Shown: positions 14,148-23,755 of the stretch, piece after piece
Layout of the letters: the number at the start of each line of letters is the position of its first letter
Numbering within the stretch: position 1 is the stretch's first letter
Source: Pseudomonadota bacterium
Lineage (GTDB): Bacteria > Pseudomonadota > Alphaproteobacteria > Rhizobiales > Beijerinckiaceae
Direction of reading: 5' to 3'
NCBI GenBank assembly: GCA_023450615.1
Contig: JAEXGT010000061.1
Coordinates: 1-25,080 of the forward strand
Length of the DNA stretch: 25,080 bases
Notes under the pieces: generated by a model
Told to the model about the DNA's origin: nothing
Database searches by the model: none
The model's input: only the letters and a program-made list of their open reading frames with translations
Made by a program: the position numbers and the translations under genes

Positions 14148-16681
14148 TAGTTCGCAACGCCTTCTTCGGAGGAATCGTCACCGTCGATGCGCTGACTGAT
14201 CGTTGCCTCGCCAAGAGTCCGCAGCTCAAGGCTGAGCATGACCGTGTGATTGCGCTCCTTCTCACCCGCATTCGTGGTGATGTCGCGCGGCGTCATGATG
14301 TAGCGCACCGAGAGCGTGGTGCATTCGTCGACATAGCCTAAGCCCAGCGACATGGAGCTGACATAGACCTGATCCTCGCGGGTCGTGCCGGGATAGGAGG
14401 CAAGCTGCAGCTGGTAGTTCTCTCGGGCCAGGAGATAGCGGTCGAGATCCAGCAGCACCGAACCCGATACGTACCAGTTCGGGGTCAGGTTCCAGGTTGC
14501 GGAGCCGAGCAGACCTTCACGGCGACGCGGGTAGCCGATATCCGGCTGCGCCTCGTAACGAGCATAAGTCAGCGAGGTCGACAGGGGCAGATAGGGGTTG
14601 AAGTTGGCGCGGACGCTCGCTTCGATCCTGTTGACGTCGAAATCATTCTGGTCGAACCGGGCACGGGTCGCGAACGAGAAGTTCCGGTTCGGAGCGATCT
14701 GGATGCGGCCTACATAATCCGAGGCGCGCGAATCCAGGCCGGAATCGAGGCCCACATTGGCGAGGTCCGCCTGACGAAACGAGTTGCGTCCGGCGACCTG
14801 ATAGGACTGGCCGAAGAGCGCGCTGGCATAGAAGTTGTCGGCGCCGGTGACCGTGTACTGAAGGCCGAGATTGGCGCGGACGCCGCCTTCCACGCGGTCG
14901 TAACCGGAGAACTTGTCCCAATCGAACAGGGAGGTGTCGTCGAAGACGAGGCTCTGCGCATCTTCGTTGGGAAGATTGCCGATCTTGGTCTCGTTCGGAC
15001 GGGCGATGATCTGCGCGATCGGCTCGATGACCTGACGGCCCGAAGTGCCGAGATCGGCGACGAAGGGATAGCGGTACTCGACGCCCACGGCCGGAGTGGC
15101 GCGGAAGAGATAATCATCGTCGCCAGCGAGATAATTGGTCAGATTGGCGTTCTGATAGCCGCTGAAGTCCGGAGCGATCCAGAAATTGTCGGCTCGGACA
15201 TAGGCGAAGGGCGTCCAGACCTGTCCGACGGGGTCGATGAATTCACGACGCCACGAGGCGGTGATCGAGGCGCGGGACATCGTTCCGCTGGCACCACGCA
15301 CCAAGCAATCCTCCGGGTCGAAGATCCGGCAGGTCTGGTAGATGCTGTAACTCGCCTTGTTCGCAGCCGTCAGCGGCTCGAACTGCGCAGCTTCGCGCGA
15401 AAGGCTCGTCACGTTGACATTGATGCCGAACTCGCCGCCGAGGAACGATGGGGTGACGCGCTTGTCGTAGTCGACGACAGGATGAACGACCGGCAGCTGC
15501 TTCTGCCAGTCCTGTGTGGACAGGCCCTGGAAGTAATAGCCGCGCATGTCGAAGAACGAGCGGTCGCCCAGACCCTGCAGGTAGAGCGTCGAAACCGATT
15601 CTTTCAGGTAGATCGACTGAAGGCTCTCGCTGCGGATGCGGTAGTTCTCCAGGAACCACTTGTCCGAGACAAGAGCGATGTCCCAGCCCCATCTCCAGCG
15701 CTGGTTGATGTGAAACTGGCCTGCCGTCTCCAGAGAGCCACGGAAGTCGCGGTCGCCCGGGCCACGCGGGGGCTGGAGAAAGACGTCCTTCTCCTGCTGG
15801 TCGATGCCTGCAACGCGAATGTTGTAGGCGCCTGTCTCAAGCCGGTGGCGCCACTCGGCCTGACCGAGAACGCCCTGCCGGGTGAGGAAGGTGGGGGACA
15901 GGGTCAGGTCGTAGTTCGGAGCGATGGCCCAGAAAAACGGCAGCGAGGCACCGACGCCGAGCGTGTTCGAGATGACGTAACGGGGCGCGAGGAAGCCGGT
16001 CTTGCGCTTGACGGTCGGATCCGGCGTCCAGAAATAGGGCAGGTAGGCAACGGGCAGGCCGAGGACCTCGAGAGTCGCGTCCTCGTAATAGATCGTCTGC
16101 TCGCTGTTGTTGTGAATGATCTTGGCGGCCTTGACCTGCCAGAGCGGCGGGCGCTCCGGATTGTCCTTACAAGGTTCGCAGGCCGTATAGGTGCCGCTCT
16201 CGAACGTCGTCGTCTCGCCGGCGGCGCGCTCGGCGCGGGGCGAGGAGAAGCGGGTCGTGACGGGACGGCCGTTGTCGGTCGTGGTCTGAACCACGCGCAG
16301 AGAATCGATGAAGCCGTTCTTGAAGTCGTCCGTCAGCTCGAACCGGTCGCCCGTGACGACGGCGCCGCTGGCATCGGTGAGGCGGGCATTGCCCTCGGCA
16401 TAGACGCGGCCGGTGTTCCGGTCATAGGTGACCCGGTCGGCCTGGAGCGTCCGGCCCTGATAATTCATCTGGACGTCGCCGGAGGCGGCGATCGTGTTCC
16501 GGTCGTTGTCGTAGATGATTTCCCGGGCGTCAACGAGGAGGCGGTCTCCGTTCGGATTCGCCTGCAGGCGGGAGCCGAGGCTCTCGTTGAGGGATTGGGC
16601 ATGCGCAGGCAGTGACCCAACGGCACACAGAAGCGCCGTTGCGACCGCAGACGTTGCGATCGTTGTCTTAAGCCGCTGCAT
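14147..16681 (-). CDS. lptD: LPS assembly outer-membrane protein LptD
   Basis: LptD is the outer-membrane barrel that, with LptE, inserts lipopolysaccharide into the outer leaflet. I start at ATG 16681 because GGAG lies five bases upstream; an in-frame GTG two codons earlier overlaps that site. The 844-residue precursor has a signal peptide of about 28 residues ending AHA. An OstA/LptA-like jellyroll domain (about 45-150, motifs GDVQMNYQGRTLQADRVTYD) precedes a long beta-barrel domain rich in aromatic strands. Cys168 and Cys171 (CEPC) and a C-terminal Cys787 (YVDECTTLSVRY) could form the disulfides known for LptD; two more Cys lie in QTCRIFDPEDC. It follows lptF and lptG with a 37-base gap, so the export bridge parts are made together. 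Confidence 0.95.
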   Translation of the reverse strand: MQRLKTTIATSAVATALLCAVGSLPAHAQSLNESLGSRLQANPNGDRLLVDAREIIYDNDRNTIAASGDVQMNYQGRTLQADRVTYDRNTGRVYAEGNARLTDASGAVVTGDRFELTDDFKNGFIDSLRVVQTTTDNGRPVTTRFSSPRAERAAGETTTFESGTYTACEPCKDNPERPPLWQVKAAKIIHNNSEQTIYYEDATLEVLGLPVAYLPYFWTPDPTVKRKTGFLAPRYVISNTLGVGASLPFFWAIAPNYDLTLSPTFLTRQGVLGQAEWRHRLETGAYNIRVAGIDQQEKDVFLQPPRGPGDRDFRGSLETAGQFHINQRWRWGWDIALVSDKWFLENYRIRSESLQSIYLKESVSTLYLQGLGDRSFFDMRGYYFQGLSTQDWQKQLPVVHPVVDYDKRVTPSFLGGEFGINVNVTSLSREAAQFEPLTAANKASYSIYQTCRIFDPEDCLVRGASGTMSRASITASWRREFIDPVGQVWTPFAYVRADNFWIAPDFSGYQNANLTNYLAGDDDYLFRATPAVGVEYRYPFVADLGTSGRQVIEPIAQIIARPNETKIGNLPNEDAQSLVFDDTSLFDWDKFSGYDRVEGGVRANLGLQYTVTGADNFYASALFGQSYQVAGRNSFRQADLANVGLDSGLDSRASDYVGRIQIAPNRNFSFATRARFDQNDFDVNRIEASVRANFNPYLPLSTSLTYARYEAQPDIGYPRRREGLLGSATWNLTPNWYVSGSVLLDLDRYLLARENYQLQLASYPGTTREDQVYVSSMSLGLGYVDECTTLSVRYIMTPRDITTNAGEKERNHTVMLSLELRTLGEATISQRIDGDDSSEEGVAN

Positions 16682-16718
16682 CCCCACTCCTTAACCTACG
16701 CCTTTATGTGAGGATGGG

Positions 16719-17804
16719 TCAGCCATCCTCTTGGTACAATAATGCCAAGGTTCCTAAAAGACTGCCTACTACAGCAGGGAACCAGGCCGCAACAACCGAG
16801 CTGATGATTCCCGAAGCCCCAAGCTCCGCCATAAGCTCAGTGGCGACATAAAGCATGAACCCGGCGGCAACGCCACCCAGAACCATCATCGCTACACCAC
16901 CAAATCGAAAGAATCTTAACGATACGGATGCGGCCACGAAAACCATGGCGATGAAGAGGAGGGGACGGGCCAAAAGAATGTCGTAATGGAGCCGGTAGGC
17001 CGTGGTGTTGATGGCTGCGCGGTCCATGCGCTCAATGGTCTCGCGCAAATCCCAGAACGGCACGGAATCGGGGGCGATGAAGCTCTGCCTCAGCTGCGAG
17101 GGCTGAAGGTGGGAGGCGATCAAATAGCGGTCGTGAGATTCGGGTTCCTCTGTGGCCGAAAGGACACGTGCGCTCCTCAGTTCCCAGAAGCCCTCATGAA
17201 GGGTCGCTTCCTTGGCCTCGATTCGGTGGGTGAAGACGCCTTCCAGGTCAAAAGTGTAGACCGTGACGCCCACCAGGGTCGCTGCGTCGGTGCGCGATCC
17301 ATCCGCCCGGAAGATCGCGTGCCCATCCAGGCTCTTCTGCCGTAACCAGATGGTTTTGCCCGACGTCTGGGTGGTGCGGGAGAAGATGCTGGTTTCCAGG
17401 TCGGCGGCCCGCTGCTTCAGGCTGGCCGAGACCGGATTGTAGATCGTCACGGATCCGATGCCGATGAGCAGGGCGACGAGAAAGCCCGGCTGCAGGAACT
17501 GCCAGGCGGAGATGCCGGCGGCGCGGGCGACCACGAGTTCCAGCTTGCGGCTGAGTTGCAGGAGCGCGGCCATGCTGCCGAAGAGAACGGCAAAGGGCAT
17601 GACCTGTTCGGCGATGGCAGGGGTGCGGAACAGAGCCAGTTGAGCCACGACCCCAGCCGACGCATTCTCGGCGTCGCCCGCGCGGCGCATCAGCTCCACG
17701 AAATCGAGGGTATAAACGAGAGCGAACACCGTGAAGAAGACGATGAAGATCGTTTTGACGAACTGGCGCGCAAAGTAGAATCCGAGCGTACGTCCGATCA
17801 GCAT
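16719..17804 (-). CDS. lptG: LPS export ABC transporter permease LptG
   Basis: LptG pairs with LptF and two LptB ATPases to extract LPS from the inner membrane. I choose ATG 17804 with AAGGAA seven bases upstream, giving 361 residues; a TTG two codons earlier overlaps the lptF stop but has poor spacing. The YjgP/YjgQ architecture is clear: hydrophobic segments near 13-33, 60-80 and 97-117, a periplasmic beta-jellyroll domain about 125-260, then three more membrane segments to the C-terminus (LLARPLLFIAMVFVAASVSLR onward). Order lptF-lptG-lptD assigns it as LptG. LptB, LptA and LptC are not in this window. Confidence 0.93.
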   Translation of the reverse strand: MLIGRTLGFYFARQFVKTIFIVFFTVFALVYTLDFVELMRRAGDAENASAGVVAQLALFRTPAIAEQVMPFAVLFGSMAALLQLSRKLELVVARAAGISAWQFLQPGFLVALLIGIGSVTIYNPVSASLKQRAADLETSIFSRTTQTSGKTIWLRQKSLDGHAIFRADGSRTDAATLVGVTVYTFDLEGVFTHRIEAKEATLHEGFWELRSARVLSATEEPESHDRYLIASHLQPSQLRQSFIAPDSVPFWDLRETIERMDRAAINTTAYRLHYDILLARPLLFIAMVFVAASVSLRFFRFGGVAMMVLGGVAAGFMLYVATELMAELGASGIISSVVAAWFPAVVGSLLGTLALLYQEDG

Positions 17805-17806
17805 GC

Positions 17807-18967
17807 TCAAATTCCTTGGCTGGCTGCTTTGCGCGAGGGGCTCAATCCCCGAAGGGCCGATTGGATCCTAGAATTCAGTGCGCGGACCTGCGGCCCCTTG
17901 AATATCACCAGCAGGCAGAGGGCGATGCCCCCCAGAGGAACCCCATAGATCGCAACGACGGCCCCGGGCGAGCGCGCCACGGCGCTGGAGGCGGCAAAGC
18001 CCAGAACCCTGAGCAGAACGACACCCGCAATAGCCAGGGCGATCGCCATTCCGCGCCCCTGGCGGGTTGTCCGGGCCTCTCCGAGGGCCGCAAAGGCAAT
18101 CGCCATCATGGCCAGGGGGTAGAGCCAGGACGACAGGCGGTCATGCAGCTCGGCCCTGAAGCGGCCCGATTGGGCCTGATAGATGGGCTCCCCCTTGTCC
18201 GGGAACAGGAGCTGCGTCGTGCTGCGTTCGCGCGGCTTGTAGACGACCTCGTTGTTCTCCTGGTTGAAGGCCGCGAGGTCCACTGCGTAGCGCTCGAAGG
18301 CGACGATGGATGAATCCCGGCTGTTGGGATCCTTGCGCTGAACGCTGCCCTTTTCCAGCACGAGATAGGCCTGAGCGTTCTGCTCGACGGTCTGCCCGCG
18401 CTCGGCGAGGTAGACGATGGGCTTTTCCTTGTCGCGCTGGTCTTCCATGAAGATGCCGAGCAGGGCGTCGCCCGCCCGCTCGCGATAATGGAAGGTAATG
18501 CCGTTTTCCAGGGAGATGAACTGGCCTTCCTTGGCCATGGTGGCCACGAAATCCGCCCTGATCCGCGTGAACAGCAGGCGCAGTTCCTGGAAGCTCGCCG
18601 GCATGAGGTAGAGGGAAATCATCCCCACCACGAGGCTGATGAAGAGCGCCAGGGCGATGAAGGGGCGCAGCAGCCGCTGCGGAGCCAAGCCGCCTGCGCT
18701 CATGACGATGAGCTCGGAATCGCCGTTCAGCTTGTTGAGGGTGTAGATTGTCGCCATGAACAGGGCGACCGGCGCAATCACGTTGATGAGCGCCGGCAGG
18801 GACAGGCCGGTCACGGTGAGGAAGATCAGGAGCGTCTGCCCCTTGCCGGTCAGAAGATCGAGTTCGCGCAGGGCCTGCGTGATCCAGATGACGCCGGTAA
18901 GAGCGAGGAGGCACGCGGCAAAGGCGCTGAATGCGATTTTCAGAATGTAGCGTTCGAGAAGTGTCAT
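17807..18967 (-). CDS. lptF: LPS export ABC transporter permease LptF
   Basis: The first permease gene of the LPS export operon, 386 residues. It starts MTLLERYILKIAFSAF, typical of LptF, with membrane segments near 10-32, 48-76 and 98-122. A periplasmic jellyroll domain of about 150 residues (FHYRERAGDALLG, VYLAERGQTVEQ) is followed by three C-terminal segments from about 287, WLYPLAMMAIAFAALG. The coupling-helix segment SELIVMSAGG (about 83-92), which contacts LptB in known structures, is present. GAAGGG lies four bases upstream of the ATG. It transcribes divergently from pepA, and its stop comes 2 bases before the lptG ATG. Confidence 0.93.
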   Translation of the reverse strand: MTLLERYILKIAFSAFAACLLALTGVIWITQALRELDLLTGKGQTLLIFLTVTGLSLPALINVIAPVALFMATIYTLNKLNGDSELIVMSAGGLAPQRLLRPFIALALFISLVVGMISLYLMPASFQELRLLFTRIRADFVATMAKEGQFISLENGITFHYRERAGDALLGIFMEDQRDKEKPIVYLAERGQTVEQNAQAYLVLEKGSVQRKDPNSRDSSIVAFERYAVDLAAFNQENNEVVYKPRERSTTQLLFPDKGEPIYQAQSGRFRAELHDRLSSWLYPLAMMAIAFAALGEARTTRQGRGMAIALAIAGVVLLRVLGFAASSAVARSPGAVVAIYGVPLGGIALCLLVIFKGPQVRALNSRIQSALRGLSPSRKAASQGI

Positions 18968-19157
18968 GAAGCCCTTCGCGCCCCGAGCCGGAGGCCCGGG
19001 TTACCCTGTCACTCGGTCTTAAGGCAAGTCAGCCGTTTTCAACAGCCCGAGATTGCGCCTATTTCACGGCAGGGCCCAGCATGCCCTATATGATGTCGGT
19101 CACTAGAAAGAGCCAGCCCGAATCCCGTGCAGGCTCAGCTTACAGCAAGAGGGTTTC
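18968..19157. promoter_or_regulatory. Divergent lptF / pepA promoter region
   Basis: A 190-base gap between two divergent start codons that should contain promoters for both. On the plus strand TATATG at 19087-19092 resembles a -10 with TTTCAC about 19 bases upstream, a weak match for pepA. I see no convincing lptF promoter and no strong palindrome. Confidence 0.35.
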
Positions 19158-20648
<1,491 letters not shown>

Positions 20649-20652
20649 GTCC

Positions 20653-20775
20653 GACATGTCGTCCCGGGTCTGCGGAGCAGAACCCGGGATCGCTCGCCGA
20701 GAATGTCGCCCGATCCTGAAGACGATCCCGGATCGCCTGACGGCGTCCGGGATGACGAGAAAAACGGGATGACGA
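20653..20775. repeat. Palindromic intergenic repeat (REP-like)
   Basis: Two hairpin-forming palindromes fill the gap between pepA and holC. The first pairs TCCCGGGTCTGC (20662-20673) with GCAGAACCCGGGA (20677-20689); the second pairs ATCCCGGATCGCC (20725-20737) with GGCGTCCGGGAT (20742-20753); each has one unpaired base. An 11-base direct repeat CGGGATGACGA follows at 20748-20758 and 20765-20775, and the left edge holds its near inverse, TCGTCCCGG. This layout resembles the short palindromic intergenic elements known in rhizobial genomes. It could also act as a terminator for pepA or stabilise its mRNA. Confidence 0.75.
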
Positions 20776-20782
20776 CAAGGTA

Positions 20783-21235
20783 ATGGCCGAGGTCCTTTTC
20801 TACCACCTTCAGCAACAGCCGCTCGAAGCGGTGCTGCCCACGCTCCTGCAGAAGACGCTGGAGCGCGGCTGGCGCGCGGTGGTGCAGGTGACCACCGAGG
20901 AGCGCATGTCGGCGCTCGACGATCACCTCTGGACCTTCGCCGACGAGAGCTTCCTGCCGCATGGCACCGACCGCGAGGCTCATGCGGCGGACCAGCCCAT
21001 CCTGATTACCTTGAGCGGCGATAATCCCAACGGCGCCGTGATCCGCTTCCTGGCCGAAGGCGCGAACCTGCCGGACGACATCGCTTCCTATCAGCGGCTG
21101 GCGATCCTCTTCGACGGCAATGACGTGCAGGCGCTCGCCACCGCCCGCGATCAGTGGCGTGCGATCAAGGAGGGCGGCCACGACGCCACCTATTGGCAGC
21201 AGGACGAAGGCGGACGCTGGCAGCGCAAGGCGTAA
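20783..21235 (+). CDS. holC: DNA polymerase III chi subunit
   Basis: Chi links the clamp-loader complex to single-stranded DNA-binding protein at the replication fork. The 150-residue protein has the HolC pattern: EVLFYHLQQQPLEAVLPTLLQK at the N-terminus (about 3-24), GWRAVVQ, the DDHLWTFADESFLPHG segment (46-61), QPILIT, and a C-terminal YQRLAILFDGND (103-114). Length matches the family. The ribosome-binding site AAGG, just before the start, directly follows the palindromic repeat, so the repeat forms nearly the whole leader if holC is co-transcribed with pepA. Chi is poorly conserved across bacteria, but synteny with pepA supports the call. Confidence 0.93.
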   Translation: MAEVLFYHLQQQPLEAVLPTLLQKTLERGWRAVVQVTTEERMSALDDHLWTFADESFLPHGTDREAHAADQPILITLSGDNPNGAVIRFLAEGANLPDDIASYQRLAILFDGNDVQALATARDQWRAIKEGGHDATYWQQDEGGRWQRKA

Positions 21236-21238
21236 GAC

Positions 21239-21294
21239 TTCCCGAACTTGAAACTCCATCCGATCATCGGGATGGGCACATGGGGGATCGGGAA
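21239..21294. repeat. Nested inverted repeats after holC
   Basis: Outer arms TTCCCGA (21239-21245) and TCGGGAA (21288-21294) enclose an inner imperfect hairpin at 21257-21274 (CATCCGAT and ATCGGGATG). No T run follows. It lies in the 144-base gap between holC and the S10 peptidase gene and shares the CGGGAT core with the repeat before holC. It may be a degenerate relative or only chance structure. Confidence 0.4.
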
Positions 21295-21379
21295 GGCGGA
21301 CACGAAGTGTTCATCGCCCCGAGCGCTTGCAACCTCTTTGCTCCTCTCCAGTTTCCCGAAGGCTAAAAGGATCATTGCC

Positions 21380-22924
21380 ATGTTTCGCGCTTTCCGCCTG
21401 TCAGCCTCCGCGGCTCTGTGCCTGATGCTTGCCCTCTCTCCTGCAATGGCGCAGGAGCAGCAGCAGCGGGGCGAGCAGCAGGAAAGCCGGAGGCCGCGCC
21501 AGGAGACCCAGGCGCAAGCTCTGCCGCCGGAATCGGTGACGCGGCACACGCTCGACGTCGCGGGCCGGACACTCCAGTTTACGGCCACGGCGGGACATCT
21601 GACGCTGACCGATCAGCAAGGCGCGCCGCAGGCGGAGATCGGCTATGTGGCTTACACGAAGGACGGCTCGGATGTCGCGACGCGGCCTGTCACCTTCGCG
21701 GTGAATGGCGGGCCGGGGGCGTCCTCCGCTTATCTGAACCTTCTCGCCATCGGTCCATGGCTGCTGCCGCTCGATGGTCCGACGATCAGCCCCTCCGCTT
21801 CGCCGACGCTCGTGCCGAATGCCGAGACATGGCTGGACTTCACCGATCTCGTTTTCATCGACCCGCCCGGCACCGGCTACAGCCGCGTAGTCGGCGGCGA
21901 TCAGGTGCGGGAACAATTCTATTCGGTGCAGGGGGATATCAACGGGCTCGCCGCTTTCGTCGCGCGATGGCTGAAGCAGAAGGGCCGGCTCGACTCGCCG
22001 AAATTCTTCGTGGGCGAAAGCTATGGCGGTTTCCGCGGGCCGCTGCTGGCGCAGAAGCTCCAGAACGATCAGGGCGTCGGCTTCAGCGGGCTTGTTCTGG
22101 TGTCGCCGGTTTTCGATTTCGATTGGCTCGGCGGAGGAGCGGGCGCGCCCTGGGTCAACACCGCGCTTCTGCCGTCGCTCGCGGCGGCGTATCAGTCGCG
22201 CAAAGGGCCGGTCACGCGCGAATCCTTGCAGGCCGCGGAGAATTACGCAGCGGGTGAGTATCTCGTCGATCTGCTGAAGGGGCTTCAGGACAAAGAGGCG
22301 GTCGACCGCGTGAGCGCGCGCGTCGCCGAATTGACCGGGCTTAGTCCCGAGCTGACGCGTCGCTTGGCGGGACGCATCGACATGCGAACGGCGCAGCGCG
22401 AATTGCGTCGCGGTACATTCGAGATCGTCAGCGCCTACGACACCAATATCGCGATTGCCGACCCGGATCCGAACTTAACGTTCTCGCGCTTCGATGACCC
22501 CGTGCTCGATGCGATGACGGCGCCCTTGTCGAGCGCCATCATCAATCTCCTGACTCAGACCCTGAACTACAAGGCGGAAGGCCGCTACAACCTGCTCAAC
22601 GGCAGCGTCAACAGCAACTGGCGCTGGGGTAATGGCCGCACCGGCCCTGAGAACCTGGACGAGTTGCGTCAGGCTCTGTCACTCGACGGCAAGATGCGCG
22701 TGCTCGTCACCCATGGCTTCACGGATCTCGTGACGCCGTATTTCGGCTCCAAATTGCTGCTCGATCAGCTTCCGGCCATTGGGCCCCAGAACCGCGTGGC
22801 TTTGAGTGTTTACGACGGCGGCCACATGTTCTATTCGCGGCCAGGGTCGCGGCAGGCCTTTCGCAATGACGTGCAGCGGCTTTTCAATGAGGCGCTGCAG
22901 GCCAGGGCCGCCAACGGGGATTGA
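21380..22924 (+). CDS. Secreted serine carboxypeptidase, peptidase family S10
   Basis: A 514-residue peptidase S10 protein that would remove C-terminal residues from peptides outside the cytoplasm. I start at ATG 21380 (AAGG nine bases upstream) because it yields a clean signal peptide ending AMA-Q after 24 residues; the frame is open further up without homology. A Gln/Arg-rich spacer (about 25-50) follows. The S10 motifs are NGGPGASSAY, PPGTGYSRV, the nucleophile VGESYGG with Ser214, Asp449 in HGFTDLVTPY, and His482 in DGGHMFYSR. The acidic residue before the Ser is typical of this acid-active family. A lipoprotein gene begins 3 bases after its stop. The physiological substrate is unknown. 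Confidence 0.92.
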   Translation: MFRAFRLSASAALCLMLALSPAMAQEQQQRGEQQESRRPRQETQAQALPPESVTRHTLDVAGRTLQFTATAGHLTLTDQQGAPQAEIGYVAYTKDGSDVATRPVTFAVNGGPGASSAYLNLLAIGPWLLPLDGPTISPSASPTLVPNAETWLDFTDLVFIDPPGTGYSRVVGGDQVREQFYSVQGDINGLAAFVARWLKQKGRLDSPKFFVGESYGGFRGPLLAQKLQNDQGVGFSGLVLVSPVFDFDWLGGGAGAPWVNTALLPSLAAAYQSRKGPVTRESLQAAENYAAGEYLVDLLKGLQDKEAVDRVSARVAELTGLSPELTRRLAGRIDMRTAQRELRRGTFEIVSAYDTNIAIADPDPNLTFSRFDDPVLDAMTAPLSSAIINLLTQTLNYKAEGRYNLLNGSVNSNWRWGNGRTGPENLDELRQALSLDGKMRVLVTHGFTDLVTPYFGSKLLLDQLPAIGPQNRVALSVYDGGHMFYSRPGSRQAFRNDVQRLFNEALQARAANGD

Positions 22925-22927
22925 TCG

Positions 22928-23299
22928 ATGCGTCTAAAGGTTCTGTCGAGTGCGGCTCTCGTCGCCATGAGCGTTGCCGCCTGCAACAGCACGTCCTCCA
23001 CGCCGACTGCTGCCGTCTCGGCTCCCGTGGTAGCTGCACCAACCGGCCCGACCTTCGACGGCCCGTTGCTCGGCCCTGACGGGCGCTGCACCGGTCCTTC
23101 GATGGGCACCGCCGCCGTGATCGAGCCCGGCATCAGCGAATGCGATCTCGTGCGCCTCAAGGGCAAGCCCGCTACCGATGTGCTCGTGGGCGAAAGCGGC
23201 AAGGGCCAGCGCGAGGTGCAGGTGCTTTATTCCGAACCCGGCGGACGCGAGCTTTATTTCTTCGTGAACAACCGCTTGGATCGGATCGCGAAGCCCTGA
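22928..23299 (+). CDS. Small lipoprotein, possibly BamE/SmpA-like
   Basis: A 123-residue protein with a lipoprotein signal peptide; the lipobox VAAC places the lipidated Cys at 19. A Ser/Thr/Pro/Ala-rich stretch (20-40) tethers a small domain with two Cys (54 and 72). The domain pattern, ISECDLVRLKGKPATDV, a strand ending VQVLYSE, then ELYFFVNNRLDRIAKP, resembles the helix-helix-sheet layout of BamE/SmpA-type envelope proteins, an inference from pattern only. It starts 3 bases after the S10 peptidase stop and is almost certainly co-transcribed. I do not recognise a specific named family, so the function is open. Confidence 0.75.
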   Translation: MRLKVLSSAALVAMSVAACNSTSSTPTAAVSAPVVAAPTGPTFDGPLLGPDGRCTGPSMGTAAVIEPGISECDLVRLKGKPATDVLVGESGKGQREVQVLYSEPGGRELYFFVNNRLDRIAKP

Positions 23300-23359
23300 T
23301 CGCGGACGGTTTTATCCGTCCATCGGCGCGCTCAAGGCTGGGAGATGGTTTGCGTCCGG

Positions 23360-23515
23360 CTAGTTCAGCAAGCTCGAGCCGTAATTGATCATCCAGACGC
23401 ACAGGCCGATGCCTACGATGAAGGCAAGCCAGTTCAAGGAACGATCCAGCAATGGAACAGGCTGCATGGCGATGGTTTCAGAGGATTTCTTAGGGGGCTG
23501 CAAATCGACCGGCAT
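23360..23515 (-). CDS. Small single-pass membrane protein, function unknown
   Basis: A short gene coding for about 51 residues from ATG 23515, which has GGAG nine bases upstream. An ATG at 23605 is in frame and would give 81 residues but has no ribosome-binding site. The N-terminal half is polar (MPVDLQPPKKSSE) and the C-terminal half is one hydrophobic helix, LNWLAFIVGIGLCVWMINYG, ending in SSLLN. A tail-anchored or N-in small membrane protein is likely. It faces the lipoprotein gene convergently and lies downstream of the ABC-F gene with a gap of about 240 bases. I recognise no family. Confidence 0.55.
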   Translation of the reverse strand: MPVDLQPPKKSSETIAMQPVPLLDRSLNWLAFIVGIGLCVWMINYGSSLLN

Positions 23516-23615
23516 GGCTAGGTTCTCCAAAGCCCGAAGAGCTTCGAGACGCTCCTGCGCCCAAAAGGCAGCGGCCGACTTAGGAACCGCTGACGAAACG
23601 ACCATATAGGAGAAT

Positions 23616-23631
23616 GCTATCGCCCGATAGC
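23616..23631. repeat. Perfect 16-base palindrome
   Basis: GCTATCG and CGATAGC flank a 2-base CC spacer. It lies in the gap between the ABC-F gene and the small membrane-protein gene, about 100 bases upstream of the preferred start of the latter, and could be an operator. The overlapping 8-base palindrome TAGCGCTA (23628-23635) recurs at 23751-23758 across the ABC-F stop codon. The rest of the 23516-23755 gap shows no gene or terminator I can support. Confidence 0.5.
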
Positions 23632-23755
23632 GCTAATCCCGTGCCGCCTATCGGCCCCTAGCTCACCCCTCCGAGGCGGGTGGATGCGAAAGGGCGTTGG
23701 GACCGGTTCAGCTAACGCCTCATGACGCTCGCGACGGAGATATCCGGTCTTAGCG

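Noticed and set aside
15482..16615. A 377-codon open frame on the plus strand inside lptD
   Set aside because: Antisense shadow of the lptD N-terminal region; low-complexity composition.
17802..17810. TTG start for lptG overlapping the lptF stop
   Set aside because: The ATG two codons later has AAGGAA at proper spacing, while the TTG would sit almost on top of it.
23304..23321. Hairpin GGACGG-TTTTAT-CCGTCC after the lipoprotein gene as a terminator
   Set aside because: The stem is six pairs and no T run follows on either strand, so it is too weak to call.
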